Source of the DNA: an uncultured Alphaproteobacteria bacterium
Lineage (GTDB): Bacteria > Pseudomonadota > Alphaproteobacteria > HIMB59 > GCA-002718135
Assembly (NCBI GenBank): GCA_902530685.1
Contig: CACAAZ010000010.1
Location: forward strand, 1-45,690
Length of the DNA: 45,690 bases
Direction of reading: 5' to 3'
The translations under genes were made by a program, and so were the position numbers. Position 1 is the stretch's first letter; each line of letters begins with the position of its first letter. Positions 16,096 through 25,007 of the stretch are shown piece after piece. Below the pieces are notes generated by a model. That model had not been told where the DNA came from, did no database searches, and worked only from the letters and a program-made list of their open reading frames with translations.

Positions 16096-16742
16096 TATCT
16101 TAGAGAATTTATGGTATTTTTATATTCTGTTTTGTCTTTAGACAACAAATATGATCCTACCGCTAGAATATCAACTCCATTATCAATACAATAATCTTTG
16201 TTTGTATTATTTATTCCTCCATCCACTTCAATTTTATAATTATAACTTTTATTTTTTCGTATTTGATGCAATTGATTTATTTTGGAAACTTGCTCCTTCA
16301 TAAATTTCTGACCACCAAAACCAGGTATAACAGTCATTACAATTACTTGTTTAACCAGAGGTAACAAATCTTCAAATTTTTCAATATTTATTTCTGGATG
16401 AATAGCTATCCCAGAACTTACTTTAGATTTATTAAGATGTTTAATAATGTCTACTGTATTTTTATCTGCTTCAGGATGAAAGCTAATTATATCTGATCCA
16501 GCTTTTATATAATCATCAATATATTGTTGAACTGGCCTTACCATCAAATGAACATCAAGTATTTTTGAAGTGACTTTTCTAACTTTTTTAATTGTATCAA
16601 CTCCAAATGAGGTGTTTTCTACATACTTTCCATCCATAACATCAATATGAATATAGTCTGCGCCAGCATTATCTAATGATTTTACCTTATTTTCTAAATC
16701 ATTCTCTTTTACATTTAATATTGAGGGTGAAATTTTTATCAT
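16095..16742 (-). CDS. rpe: Ribulose-phosphate 3-epimerase
   Basis: A 215-residue TIM barrel with all hallmark motifs: KISPSILN, HIDVMDGKYVENTSFG, LDVHLMV, ISFHPEA, MTVIPGFGGQKF, IEVDGGIN and the phosphate-binding AVGSYLL. It interconverts ribulose 5-phosphate and xylulose 5-phosphate. The start at 16742 (MIKISPS) is chosen over an ATG 11 codons upstream, because family members begin at this strand and the longer version would use most of the 36-base divergent gap. Its product xylulose 5-phosphate is a transketolase substrate, so it may feed the sugar locus at the left. The last base is shared with the LysR gene start. Confidence 0.95.
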   Translation of the reverse strand: MIKISPSILNVKENDLENKVKSLDNAGADYIHIDVMDGKYVENTSFGVDTIKKVRKVTSKILDVHLMVRPVQQYIDDYIKAGSDIISFHPEADKNTVDIIKHLNKSKVSSGIAIHPEINIEKFEDLLPLVKQVIVMTVIPGFGGQKFMKEQVSKINQLHQIRKNKSYNYKIEVDGGINNTNKDYCIDNGVDILAVGSYLLSKDKTEYKNTINSLR

Positions 16743-16778
16743 TTTAATTGATATATAATATATAAATATACTCAATTA
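16743..16778. promoter_or_regulatory. Very short divergent promoter region (rpe / cupin)
   Basis: Only 36 bases separate two divergent start codons. They are almost pure A/T and include a TATAAT at 16754-16759 on the plus strand, which would give a leader of about 13 bases for the cupin gene. No clear Shine-Dalgarno is present for either gene. The -35 elements must lie inside the opposing coding sequence. Confidence 0.4.
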
Positions 16779-17123
16779 ATGAATTCTATAATTAAAAAAC
16801 CCTGGGGATATTTTGAAGTATTAACTTCTGGTAAAAACTTTTTAGTCAAAAGAATAATGGTTAAACGAGGAGGTATTTTATCACTACAAAACCATCAATA
16901 TCGTTCAGAACATTGGATAGTTGCAGAAGGTGAGGCTGAGATTACAATAGATGGAAAAATTAAAAAAATAAAAGAAAATGAAAGTATTTTTATTCCACAA
17001 GGAGCAATCCATAGAATAGCAAATAAAACTAAAAAAAATCTTATAATTATTGAATTGTGGTATGGCGAAAAACTAGATGAAAATGATATTAAAAGATATG
17101 AAGATATTTATAAGAGAATTTGA
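16779..17123 (+). CDS. Cupin protein, mannose-6-phosphate isomerase type II-like domain
   Basis: A 114-residue single cupin. It begins KKPWGYFEVLTSGKNF and carries GGILSLQNHQYRSEHWIVAEG (metal-binding His/Glu cupin motif 1), then SIFIPQGAIHRI (motif 2 with His) and a C-terminal IIELWYGEKLDENDI stretch. This matches the C-terminal isomerase domain of ManC/AlgA-type bifunctional proteins, here free-standing. A likely role is interconversion of fructose 6-phosphate and mannose 6-phosphate for GDP-mannose and surface sugars. It overlaps the DUF6165 gene by 4 bases, consistent with a surface-polysaccharide role. Confidence 0.87.
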   Translation: MNSIIKKPWGYFEVLTSGKNFLVKRIMVKRGGILSLQNHQYRSEHWIVAEGEAEITIDGKIKKIKENESIFIPQGAIHRIANKTKKNLIIIELWYGEKLDENDIKRYEDIYKRI

Positions 17124-17506
17124 TGTTAATTAATATATCTGTATCATTAGGAGAGTTACTTGATAAAATTTCTATATTAATAATTAAACAAAAAAATATT
17201 ACTGAGCATGGTAAGCTTGAGAATATAAATAAAGAATTAGAAACTCTTAATGACACTCTTAAAAATTATCTTAAAGAACAAGAATTTGATTTTTACCTTA
17301 AATCACTTTTAAGTATCAATACTAAATTATGGAAAATTGAAGACGATATTAGAGAATGCGAAAGAAAAAAAAAATTTGATCAAAAATTTGTAGATCTAGC
17401 AAGAAGTGTATATTTCACAAACGATGAAAGAGCAAAAATAAAAAATGAAATTAACAAAACATTTGGTTCTGAATTAGTAGAAGTAAAATCTTACAAGAAA
17501 TATTAG
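17120..17506 (+). CDS. DUF6165 family protein
   Basis: A 128-residue, largely alpha-helical charged protein, with the pattern I recognise for DUF6165: ISVSLGELLDKISILIIK at the start, LWKIEDDIRECE in the middle, then FVDLARSVYFTNDERAKIK and a closing GSELVEVKSY. It has no signal peptide or membrane span. Family members often lie among glycan genes, but their biochemical role is unknown. It overlaps the cupin gene by 4 bases and the convergent polyprenyl synthase by 4 bases. Confidence 0.78.
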   Translation: MMLINISVSLGELLDKISILIIKQKNITEHGKLENINKELETLNDTLKNYLKEQEFDFYLKSLLSINTKLWKIEDDIRECERKKKFDQKFVDLARSVYFTNDERAKIKNEINKTFGSELVEVKSYKKY

Positions 17507-18540
17507 TATATTCTTGAAACGCTCTTTGTAACAAGAGAAACTAATTTTTCTTTATAAATATTATCTTTAAATATATCAACTGAGTCTACAGCAACACTTG
17601 AAAAGTGATTAGCTCTTGTTAGAGTATCCTCAATACATTGGTATTTATTTATTATTTCTAAAGCCATTTCAAAATCACCATCATTTTGGTTAAGATTAGA
17701 TATTGTTCTTTCCCAAAACTTTTTTTCTTTATCATTTGATCTTCCATATGCTAAAATTATTGGAAGAGTAATTTTACCTTCTTTAAAATCATCTCCAGTA
17801 TTTTTTCCTAATATTTTTTTGTTTGAAGAATAATCAATAGCATCGTCAATAAGTTGAAAAGTCATACCAAAGTTTGTGCCAAATGATTTTAATGCATTAA
17901 CTTCAGCATCTGTTCCAAGACCACTAATTGATCCAACTTGACAGGCTGCACTAAATAAAGAGGCAGTCTTTGCATTTACAACTTCAAAGTAAATATTTTC
18001 ATTTATTTCTAAATTTTTATCATTAGCGAGCTCTAAAACTTCTCCTTCAGAAATTACTACACTTGTATCAGCTAATATTTTTAATGTTTCTTTATTGCCA
18101 TATTTTGTCATTAATTGAAAAGCTCTACTGAATAAAAAATCACCCACTAATACACTTGTTTTATTTTTCCACTTCTCATTTGCCGTTGGTTTTCCTCTTC
18201 TTTGTTTACTTTCATCTATTACATCATCATGTAATAGTGTTGCTGTGTGAATAAATTCTACTGCTGCAGATAGACCGATATGATTCATTTTATTTTTAAT
18301 TTCACTAGTACCGTTTCTTGTCATATGAAAACTTGAAACAGTTAAAAGAGGTCGTAATCTTTTCCCCCCTGATAAGATAAGGTATTTTCCAACTTCATGA
18401 ACTAAAGGTACATTACTATCTAATTTATCTAGAATTATAGTGTTTACAGATACTAGATCTTCTTTGCAAATATCCGTTAATTCTGTAATTTCATCTTCAA
18501 ATGAGAAATTTTTTTTTCTAAGTGGAAGAACATTATTCAT
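17503..18540 (-). CDS. ispB: Polyprenyl (octaprenyl-type) diphosphate synthase
   Basis: A 345-residue all-trans prenyl chain elongation enzyme. The first aspartate-rich motif is LLHDDVIDESKQRRGKPT and the second is QLIDDAIDYS; the GGKRLRP substrate-binding motif comes before them. It condenses isopentenyl diphosphate units to make the quinone side chain. Chain length cannot be set from sequence, but a long chain for ubiquinone is expected in alphaproteobacteria. The 3' end overlaps DUF6165 by 4 bases. It is transcribed divergently from sppA across a 129-base gap, the largest upstream region in the window apart from 15031-15207. Confidence 0.92.
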   Translation of the reverse strand: MNNVLPLRKKNFSFEDEITELTDICKEDLVSVNTIILDKLDSNVPLVHEVGKYLILSGGKRLRPLLTVSSFHMTRNGTSEIKNKMNHIGLSAAVEFIHTATLLHDDVIDESKQRRGKPTANEKWKNKTSVLVGDFLFSRAFQLMTKYGNKETLKILADTSVVISEGEVLELANDKNLEINENIYFEVVNAKTASLFSAACQVGSISGLGTDAEVNALKSFGTNFGMTFQLIDDAIDYSSNKKILGKNTGDDFKEGKITLPIILAYGRSNDKEKKFWERTISNLNQNDGDFEMALEIINKYQCIEDTLTRANHFSSVAVDSVDIFKDNIYKEKLVSLVTKSVSRIY

Positions 18541-18564
18541 ATTATTAAACTATTAGAATATTAT

Positions 18565-18578
18565 GTTAATTCATTAAC
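18565..18578. repeat. Inverted repeat GTTAAT-TC-ATTAAC in the ispB/sppA gap
   Basis: A perfect 6-bp inverted repeat with a 2-base centre, 24 bases before the ispB start and just upstream of the sppA promoter. It could be an operator for a dimeric regulator. In such AT-rich DNA a palindrome of this size can arise by chance. Confidence 0.35.
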
Positions 18579-18582
18579 TTAA

Positions 18583-18612
18583 TTGACGCACTTAAACTCA
18601 AATTACTAAAAT
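18583..18612 (+). promoter_or_regulatory. Candidate promoter of sppA
   Basis: TTGACG at 18583-18588, an 18-base spacer and TAAAAT at 18607-18612. This would give a leader of about 50 bases before the ATG at 18670. An AAGAAAAG stretch lies upstream of the start but no strong Shine-Dalgarno. Confidence 0.5.
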
Positions 18613-18669
18613 TACAAACAAATGCTACATAACGCTTTAAGAAAAGATTAACATTTGTTATTAGATATT

Positions 18670-19485
18670 ATGTTTAAAAGGTTATTTTCGAAGAGTACTA
18701 CAATACCCGTTTTACGTTTATCTGGCATTATATCATCACAGTCAGGCTTAACAGGCTCTGGTTTAGCAATAAATAATTTAGAAAAGTTAATTGATAAGTT
18801 ATTTGCTGATAAAAAATCTCCTGTTGTAGGTTTGGTTATTAATTCACCTGGAGGATCCCCTACACAATCCTCTTTAATTGCAAAAAGGATTATTGATTTA
18901 GCAAAGGAAAAAAATAAAAAAGTTTTAGCATTTGTTGAAGACGTTGCAGCTTCTGGTGGTTATTGGTTAGCATGTGCCGCTGATGAGATATATATTGATC
19001 AAAACTCTGTCATTGGATCAATTGGTGTTATTTCACCAGGTTTTGGTTTTGTAGATCTTCTAAAAAAAGTTGGAATTGAAAGAAGAGTGTATACATCTGG
19101 AAAAAGTAAAAGTTTTCTTGACCCTTTCAAAGAAGAAAAACAAGAAGACATTGATAGATTAAAAAATATTCAAGAACAAATTCATGATAATTTTATTAAT
19201 TATGTAAAAGACAGAAGAGGTTCAAAACTTGATCAGAATAAATTAGATGATATCTTTTCTGGTTTATTTTGGGTTGGTAACAAAGCTATCGATTTAGGTT
19301 TAGCAGATGGTATTGGTGCATTAAAACCAATTTTAGAAGAAAAGTTTGGAAAAAAAATTAAAATTAAAATGATCAGTCAAAAAAAATCATTTTTACAACG
19401 TAGATTTTCATCTTCAATATTTAATTCTGATGAAATTTTAAATAAAATTGAAGAACGAATTATGTTTTCTAGGTTTGGTTTGTAA
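18670..19485 (+). CDS. sppA: S49 family serine peptidase (SppA/SohB-like)
   Basis: A 271-residue signal-peptide-peptidase-type protease, the short (single-domain) form. Motifs: VLRLSGII, LVINSPGGSPTQSSLI, DVAASGGYWLACAAD with the nucleophile Ser, IGSIGVISPGFGF, and the SGKSKSFLDPF region with the general-base Lys. The ATG at 18670 is preferred to a TTG five codons upstream. There is no obvious membrane anchor, so it may act on the cytoplasmic face. It shares one base with the start of a 53-residue membrane-anchored protein, then glycyl-tRNA synthetase. Confidence 0.92.
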   Translation: MFKRLFSKSTTIPVLRLSGIISSQSGLTGSGLAINNLEKLIDKLFADKKSPVVGLVINSPGGSPTQSSLIAKRIIDLAKEKNKKVLAFVEDVAASGGYWLACAADEIYIDQNSVIGSIGVISPGFGFVDLLKKVGIERRVYTSGKSKSFLDPFKEEKQEDIDRLKNIQEQIHDNFINYVKDRRGSKLDQNKLDDIFSGLFWVGNKAIDLGLADGIGALKPILEEKFGKKIKIKMISQKKSFLQRRFSSSIFNSDEILNKIEERIMFSRFGL

Positions 19486-19646
19486 TGAAATTTCTAGTTT
19501 TATTTGTAATTTTAGCCTCTATTTTATTATTTTTAAGGTTTAAGAAAAAAAAACAAGACAAATTCACTAATAATAAAGTAAATAATGACTCAGTAATCGA
19601 TTTAGAGAAAGATCCAAGAACGAAAGAATATAAACCAAAAGATTAA
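19485..19646 (+). CDS. Small single-span membrane protein, 53 residues
   Basis: ATG at 19485 overlaps the sppA stop (TAATG); TAA at 19644-19646. It starts [19 protein letters not shown], a single hydrophobic anchor, followed by a lysine stop-transfer run (KKKK) and a hydrophilic tail ending [16 protein letters not shown] recall a similar D-L-E-x-D-P-x-T-x-x-Y-x-P ending in small alphaproteobacterial proteins next to SppA genes, but cannot verify it. Translational coupling to sppA suggests a partner or anchor of the protease (inference). Confidence 0.75.
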   Translation: MKFLVLFVILASILLFLRFKKKKQDKFTNNKVNNDSVIDLEKDPRTKEYKPKD

Positions 19647-19653
19647 GAGTTAT

Positions 19654-21015
19654 ATGACTGCAAAAACAATGGAAGAGTTAGTTTCTCTTTGCAAAAGAAG
19701 AGGTTTTTTATTTCAATCAAATGACATCTATGGCGGTATCAAAGGTTTATATGATTATGGACCAATGGGAGTTGAGTTCAAAAATAATCTTAAACAAGCT
19801 TGGTGGAAATCAATGGTATATGAACGAGATGATACAGAAGGTTTGGATGCCTCAATTTTAAGTTCTCCAGTGGTTCTAAAACATTCAGGCCATGAGGATA
19901 CATTTACCGACCCTTTGGTTGATTGTCGCGCATGTAAATCAAGGTGGAGAGCAGATCAATTATTAGAAAATAATAAATGCCCAAATTGTAAATCAAAAGA
20001 TCTTACTGAGCCAAGACCTTTTAATTTAATGTTTAAAACTGCAATTGGACCAGTGGACGATGGTTCGTCATTCGCATATTTAAGACCAGAAACGTGTCAG
20101 CAAATTTTTACTAATTTTAAAAATATATTAGACTCAACGTCTAGAACTGTTCCTTTTGGTATAGCACAAATGGGAAAAGCATTTAGAAATGAAATAACAC
20201 CTCGTAATTTTATCTTTAGAGTTAGAGAGTTTGAACAAATGGAATTAGAGTTTTTTGTTAAACCAGGTACTGATGATGAATGGCATGAATACTGGATAAA
20301 TAAGAGAATAGAATGGTGGGTTAATCAAGGAATAAAAAAAGAAAATTTAAAAAAAATTGTAGTAGAAAAAGATGAACTAGCACACTACTCTAAAAGAACT
20401 GTTGATATCAATTACGTTTTTCCTCACGGGGAAGAGGAGCTAGAAGGGGTAGCCAATAGAACAGATTTTGACTTAGGTTCTCATACCAAAAATCAAAACG
20501 ATTTTAAAATTACATCAGAAGTTATGAAAAACTCTTCTTCAACGACAAAACTGGCTGTTCAAGATTTAGAAGAAAAAAAATGGTATATTCCTTACGTTAT
20601 TGAGCCATCAGCTGGTGTTGATAGAGGGGTTCTTGCTTTGTTAAATGAAGCTTATCGTGAAGAAAATGTAGATAAAGATAATAAAAGAATTCTTTTATCT
20701 CTAAAACCTCATCTTTCACCTATTAAAGCTGCAGTTATTCCTCTTAAAAAGAATAATGAGGATTTAGTAAATTTATCTAAAGAAATAAAATCTAATCTGC
20801 AGAAATTGGGATTAGGTAGAGTTGTTCTAGAAAATTCAGGAAACATTGGTAAGAATTATAGAAGACATGATGAAATAGGAACACCAATTTGTTTGACTGT
20901 AGATTTTGAAACTCTAGAAGATAAAAGTATTACTGTAAGGGATAGAGATACTATGAAACAGGAAAGAGTTTCTATAGAAAAATTATCTGAATATTACAAA
21001 AAATATTTCAATTAA
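19654..21015 (+). CDS. glyQS: Glycyl-tRNA synthetase, alpha2 homodimeric type
   Basis: A 453-residue class II synthetase of the archaeal/eukaryotic-like homodimeric type, not the bacterial alpha2beta2 GlyQ+GlyS type. It begins [17 protein letters not shown], with [13 protein letters not shown] next. A CRACKSRW...CPNC zinc-type insertion is at about residues 90-114. Motif 2 is [20 protein letters not shown], motif 3 lies around [12 protein letters not shown], and an anticodon-binding domain forms the C-terminus. It charges tRNA-Gly. It lies 7 bases after the 53-residue protein and 8 bases before an MFS gene. Confidence 0.95.
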   Translation: MTAKTMEELVSLCKRRGFLFQSNDIYGGIKGLYDYGPMGVEFKNNLKQAWWKSMVYERDDTEGLDASILSSPVVLKHSGHEDTFTDPLVDCRACKSRWRADQLLENNKCPNCKSKDLTEPRPFNLMFKTAIGPVDDGSSFAYLRPETCQQIFTNFKNILDSTSRTVPFGIAQMGKAFRNEITPRNFIFRVREFEQMELEFFVKPGTDDEWHEYWINKRIEWWVNQGIKKENLKKIVVEKDELAHYSKRTVDINYVFPHGEEELEGVANRTDFDLGSHTKNQNDFKITSEVMKNSSSTTKLAVQDLEEKKWYIPYVIEPSAGVDRGVLALLNEAYREENVDKDNKRILLSLKPHLSPIKAAVIPLKKNNEDLVNLSKEIKSNLQKLGLGRVVLENSGNIGKNYRRHDEIGTPICLTVDFETLEDKSITVRDRDTMKQERVSIEKLSEYYKKYFN

Positions 21016-21023
21016 TAAATTGT

Positions 21024-22172
21024 ATGAAAAAAGTTAGTGATATTCATGCAATCAAAATTATTTTTTTTATAACTGCTTGTTATGTAGGCTTATGGGCTAT
21101 TAGGATACCTACCATAAAGGATCAACTTCAAACTGATTATGTTGGTGTTGGATATATTATGTTATCATTTGCAATTGGTTCTATTGTTGCAATGATTTTT
21201 GCAAATGCTCTTATTCTAAAAACTTCTACAAAATCTATTTTGACATGCACCTTAATTGCTGAAGGTTGTTTGTGGTTGCCAGTACCTTTCATTCAAGAGT
21301 TATGGCTTTTTATGGTTTTCTCATTTATTTTTGGCATGAGTTATGGCGCATTCGAAATAGCATATAATGTATATGCATCAAATTTAGAAGTTAGGGAAAA
21401 AAAATCTATGATGTCAGGGTTTCATGCATTTTGGAGTCTTGGTGTTTTATTTGGTTCCTTAATTACAAGTATTTTAATAGAGTGGAATTATTCTTTTATT
21501 TTTAATATACTTTTGTATGTCATCATTCTTCTTCCTTTGAGCTTGTATTTTGTACTTTGTTTAGAGTCACAATTTGAAACAAAAACTGAAGACTACAGTA
21601 AAAAAAATATATTTTTTATTTGGCCCTTACTTATTTTTTTATTAGCTTTAATTGCAATGGCAAACGCTCTAACGGAAGGTAGTGTTGATGCATGGGGAGC
21701 TCTCTATATGAGAGATTTTATTAAAGTTGATGGTTTCTATATTGGCTTAGCAACTCTAAGTTTTAATATTTTTATGGTTATAGGAAGGTTTAGTGGTGAT
21801 TGGGTAAGAGATAAAATTGGTGTGTTTCTTTTAATTCTTTTTTTGTTTGTATCGACGATTATAAGTTTAATAATTTTATCAAATTTCAGTAGTATTTATG
21901 CAGCTATTATTGGTTTTTCATTATTAGGTATTGGAGCATCCTCAATTGTTCCTATCGCATATAGTTTAGCTGGAAAAATTGAGGGAATTGATAGTGGAGT
22001 AGGAATAACAATTATTTCAATCGCAGTTTATGGAACATTTATAGGAGCACCAGCTTCATTAGGATTTATAGCAAACAACTATGGTATTAATAATATATTT
22101 GTTCCAATGCTAATAATTTTTATAATTTTAATAATTCCAATAAGTTTTTACAGAAAAAAATTTTCAATTTAA
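21024..22172 (+). CDS. MFS transporter (YbjJ/FucP-like)
   Basis: A 382-residue protein with about 12 hydrophobic segments, the usual MFS size. The segment around MSGFHAFWSLGVLFGSL matches the YbjJ/FucP-related branch, as does AFEIAYNVYASNLE before it. It has an Asp/Glu-containing second-half motif (LTEGSVDAWGALYM). The substrate is unknown; a sugar or small organic molecule is possible. It follows glyQS by 8 bases and its end overlaps the convergent ygfZ gene by 9 bases. Confidence 0.87.
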   Translation: MKKVSDIHAIKIIFFITACYVGLWAIRIPTIKDQLQTDYVGVGYIMLSFAIGSIVAMIFANALILKTSTKSILTCTLIAEGCLWLPVPFIQELWLFMVFSFIFGMSYGAFEIAYNVYASNLEVREKKSMMSGFHAFWSLGVLFGSLITSILIEWNYSFIFNILLYVIILLPLSLYFVLCLESQFETKTEDYSKKNIFFIWPLLIFLLALIAMANALTEGSVDAWGALYMRDFIKVDGFYIGLATLSFNIFMVIGRFSGDWVRDKIGVFLLILFLFVSTIISLIILSNFSSIYAAIIGFSLLGIGASSIVPIAYSLAGKIEGIDSGVGITIISIAVYGTFIGAPASLGFIANNYGINNIFVPMLIIFIILIIPISFYRKKFSI

Positions 22173-22994
22173 AAAGTCAAAAGATAATGAATCATTAATT
22201 ACTAAACTTTGATTATTATTTTTTAATTTATTAACAAAATTAATATTTAGTGCAGCAAAAATATTTGAATTTGCTTTTGACACAATTGTACCTATTTTTT
22301 TACCATCTACTATTAATTCATCCCCCTTTAGAACATCTCCATTTTTTATTTTTAAAGCGTACAGTTTTTTCTTGAGTAATCCACGGTATTTCATTCTTGC
22401 AGTAATTTCTTGACCCACATAGCATCCCTTATCCCAATCAATAGCATTTAAATTATCAAAATTATTTTCTAATAATAAAGATTTATTTTCTAAAATATCA
22501 AATGGTGAATAGGGGGTTGTATGATTAATTAAAATTTCATGATATTCTGTTTCATTAATTTTTTTCAATTTATCTTTTTCAAATATTATTTTTTTATTTG
22601 TTATAAGTTTTTTACCCAAATTTATATTTCTAGGATCATTTAAATAAACACTATAATCACCTTCATAATCTATATTAAATAATGAATAAGAATCTAGATT
22701 ATTAATTTCTTTAATTTCTATATTAGAACGAAGCTTATAAATTTTTAATCGTCCTAATAAATTACTATAAAATTTATTATTAGTTTCAAAAATATAGTTT
22801 TCATTTAAATGGAATATAAAAAAATCTGCTAAAAATTTACCCTGAGGTGTTAATAAACATGAATAGATAATTGATCCATCTTTACATTTTTCAATGTTGT
22901 TAGTAATCAAATTTTGAATAAACGATTTACTATCTTTTCCAGAAATCTCAAAAAATCTTGAATTCAAATGATGAAAAAAGTATTTATCTTTCAT
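22164..22994 (-). CDS. ygfZ: YgfZ/GcvT-family folate-binding protein
   Basis: A 276-residue GcvT-fold protein. The diagnostic motif KGCYVGQEITARMKYRG (about residues 189-205) with the essential Cys is present, and the N-terminus starts FFHHLNSRFFEISGKDSKSF, a typical YgfZ opening. YgfZ uses tetrahydrofolate to help assemble or repair certain iron-sulfur proteins, such as the MiaB tRNA thiotransferase. This fits functionally with the suf operon and mnmA at the right of the window. It is transcribed divergently from the glycosyltransferase over a 45-base gap. Confidence 0.92.
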   Translation of the reverse strand: MKDKYFFHHLNSRFFEISGKDSKSFIQNLITNNIEKCKDGSIIYSCLLTPQGKFLADFFIFHLNENYIFETNNKFYSNLLGRLKIYKLRSNIEIKEINNLDSYSLFNIDYEGDYSVYLNDPRNINLGKKLITNKKIIFEKDKLKKINETEYHEILINHTTPYSPFDILENKSLLLENNFDNLNAIDWDKGCYVGQEITARMKYRGLLKKKLYALKIKNGDVLKGDELIVDGKKIGTIVSKANSNIFAALNINFVNKLKNNNQSLVINDSLSFDFLN

Positions 22995-23039
22995 AATTAT
23001 CTAAATATATATTGAATATATTAAAAGTGTAATATTTCT

Positions 23040-23963
23040 GTGAAAATTCTTGTTATTTCGTCAAATCTTATTGGAGATACAATTCTATCGACTGGAGTAA
23101 TAAAATATTTTAGTAATAAAAATCCTGAAGCTAAATTTACATTTGTTATTGGCCCATCTGCTAAATCAATTTTCAAAAACTTTAAATCTGTAGAAAGCAT
23201 AATTACTGTTTCAAAAAAAAGATACAATATGCATTGGTTAGATATAATATCTAATTGTTATGGAAAGAAGTGGGATATTATTATTGATTTTAGAAGTTCG
23301 TTGTTATCATATTTTTTAAAATATAAACAAAAATTTATTTTTAAAAAAAAATCTAATCTCAACCATGTTCAACAATTATCTAATTACTTTAAATTTGATT
23401 GTTCAGATTTGTTTATTGAAACTAATACAGAAGAAGAAGAAATAGCAACAAAACATTTGTCTGATCAATTTAAATATTTTGTAATATTTCCAGGTGGAAA
23501 TTGGAAACCAAAAATTTGGAGTATTAAAAATTATAATTCACTATTAGTAAAAATTTTGTCTCAAAATAAAAATATTAAATTTATTTTAGTTGGTTCAAAG
23601 GCAGAAAAAGAAAATTATTTAAGTGCAATAACAAAAAATATTGATAGTAATAACATAATTAATTTATTTGGCGCATCATTGACTCAAACTGCTGCTTATA
23701 TGAAGAAATCAAATTTATTTATTGGAAATGATTCAGGATTATCGCATATGGCCTCAGCTACAAAATTAAAGTCTATAGTATTATTTGGCCCAACAAATGA
23801 TGTGATTTATGGTCCATTTATGCAAGATTCACAAGTTATAAGAACAAATGAAAGCTATGACTATTTTAAAAGTATAAATATTGATAAAACAAAGTCCTAT
23901 ATGGACTCTATAAGCGTAGAAAAGATTTATTATACATTAAAAAAAAATAATTATTGTGAATAA
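23040..23963 (+). CDS. Glycosyltransferase family 9 (heptosyltransferase-like)
   Basis: A 307-residue GT-B glycosyltransferase. The N-terminal pattern KILVISSNLIGDTILSTGVI is the family 9 opening with the catalytic Asp. The C-terminal half has VIFPGGNWKPKIW and the donor-binding GNDSGLSHMASATKL. Such enzymes add heptose (or related sugars) to the lipopolysaccharide core. Start is GTG at 23040, chosen because the first strand begins right there. It overlaps pyrC by 8 bases. Confidence 0.9.
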   Translation: MKILVISSNLIGDTILSTGVIKYFSNKNPEAKFTFVIGPSAKSIFKNFKSVESIITVSKKRYNMHWLDIISNCYGKKWDIIIDFRSSLLSYFLKYKQKFIFKKKSNLNHVQQLSNYFKFDCSDLFIETNTEEEEIATKHLSDQFKYFVIFPGGNWKPKIWSIKNYNSLLVKILSQNKNIKFILVGSKAEKENYLSAITKNIDSNNIINLFGASLTQTAAYMKKSNLFIGNDSGLSHMASATKLKSIVLFGPTNDVIYGPFMQDSQVIRTNESYDYFKSINIDKTKSYMDSISVEKIYYTLKKNNYCE

Positions 23964-24999
23964 AAATATTGAAATAATTCAGCCTGATGATTGGCATGTA
24001 CATTTTAGAGAAGGTAACATGTTAGAAATGGTTACTAATTTCTCCTCAAGAATAAATAATAGATGTGTGGCAATGCCAAATACAGAAATTCCCATAACAG
24101 ATACTAATAAAGCCTCTGCTTATAAAAAGCTTTTAAATAAAGCATCTAGTAATAATTTTGAACCACTAATACCTTGTTATTTAAATGAAAATTTAGATTT
24201 AGAAGATTTTAGAAAAGGTATGCAAAATAAAGTTTTCTTTGGATCTAAACTTTATCCCTCAAACGCAACTACAAACTCAAGTCAGGGAGTAAACGACATT
24301 TCAAAAATTTTTAAATTTTTGGAGATTTTAGAAGAAGAAAAAAGTCCATTACTAATACACGGTGAAAAAGTTTCTGAAAATATTGATATTTTTGATAGAG
24401 AAAAATATTTTATTGATGATGAATTAAGCATTATTAGAAAAAAATTTCCACTTTTAAAAATTACTCTTGAGCATGTATCAACTTCATATGGAGTAAACTA
24501 TGTTAAAGAAAATCAAAATATTGCTGGAACAATTACACCACACCATATGCTTTTAACTAAAAAAGATGTATTTTATGATGACTTTATTAATCCACATCAT
24601 TTTTGTATGCCAGTTGTGAAAAACGAAACAGATTTAATAGAATTAAGAAAAGCAGCATGTCACAATAATTCTAAATTTTTTTTAGGTACTGACTCAGCTC
24701 CACATCCAATTCAAGAAAAAAAACCAGATATGTCATCTAAGCCAGGAATATTTTCCTCTCCTTGCTCTCTAGAATTATATGCAGAAATTTTTGATCAAGA
24801 AAATGCAATTGATAAGTTAGAGATATTTTGTTCAATAAATGGAGCAAAACATTATAGTTTTCCAATTAATGATAAAAAAATCAAATTAGAAAAAGAGGAA
24901 TGGATTATGACAGAATTATCTAGTTACAAAGATGTTCAGGTTAAGAATTTTTATGCTAATAAAAAAATTAATTGGAAAGTAGTCCATAAATCTTTATAG
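23956..24999 (+). CDS. pyrC: Dihydroorotase (class II, E. coli PyrC type)
   Basis: A 347-residue zinc amidohydrolase of pyrimidine synthesis. Metal and active-site elements are all visible: PDDWHVHFREG (His-x-His), the carboxylated-Lys region FFGSKLYPSNATT, LLIHGE, LEHVST and LGTDSAPH with the catalytic Asp. Start is GTG at 23956, overlapping the glycosyltransferase by 8 bases. The length is that of E. coli PyrC (348), which supports the start. Confidence 0.95.
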   Translation: MNKNIEIIQPDDWHVHFREGNMLEMVTNFSSRINNRCVAMPNTEIPITDTNKASAYKKLLNKASSNNFEPLIPCYLNENLDLEDFRKGMQNKVFFGSKLYPSNATTNSSQGVNDISKIFKFLEILEEEKSPLLIHGEKVSENIDIFDREKYFIDDELSIIRKKFPLLKITLEHVSTSYGVNYVKENQNIAGTITPHHMLLTKKDVFYDDFINPHHFCMPVVKNETDLIELRKAACHNNSKFFLGTDSAPHPIQEKKPDMSSKPGIFSSPCSLELYAEIFDQENAIDKLEIFCSINGAKHYSFPINDKKIKLEKEEWIMTELSSYKDVQVKNFYANKKINWKVVHKSL

Positions 25000-25007
25000 A
25001 AATATTA

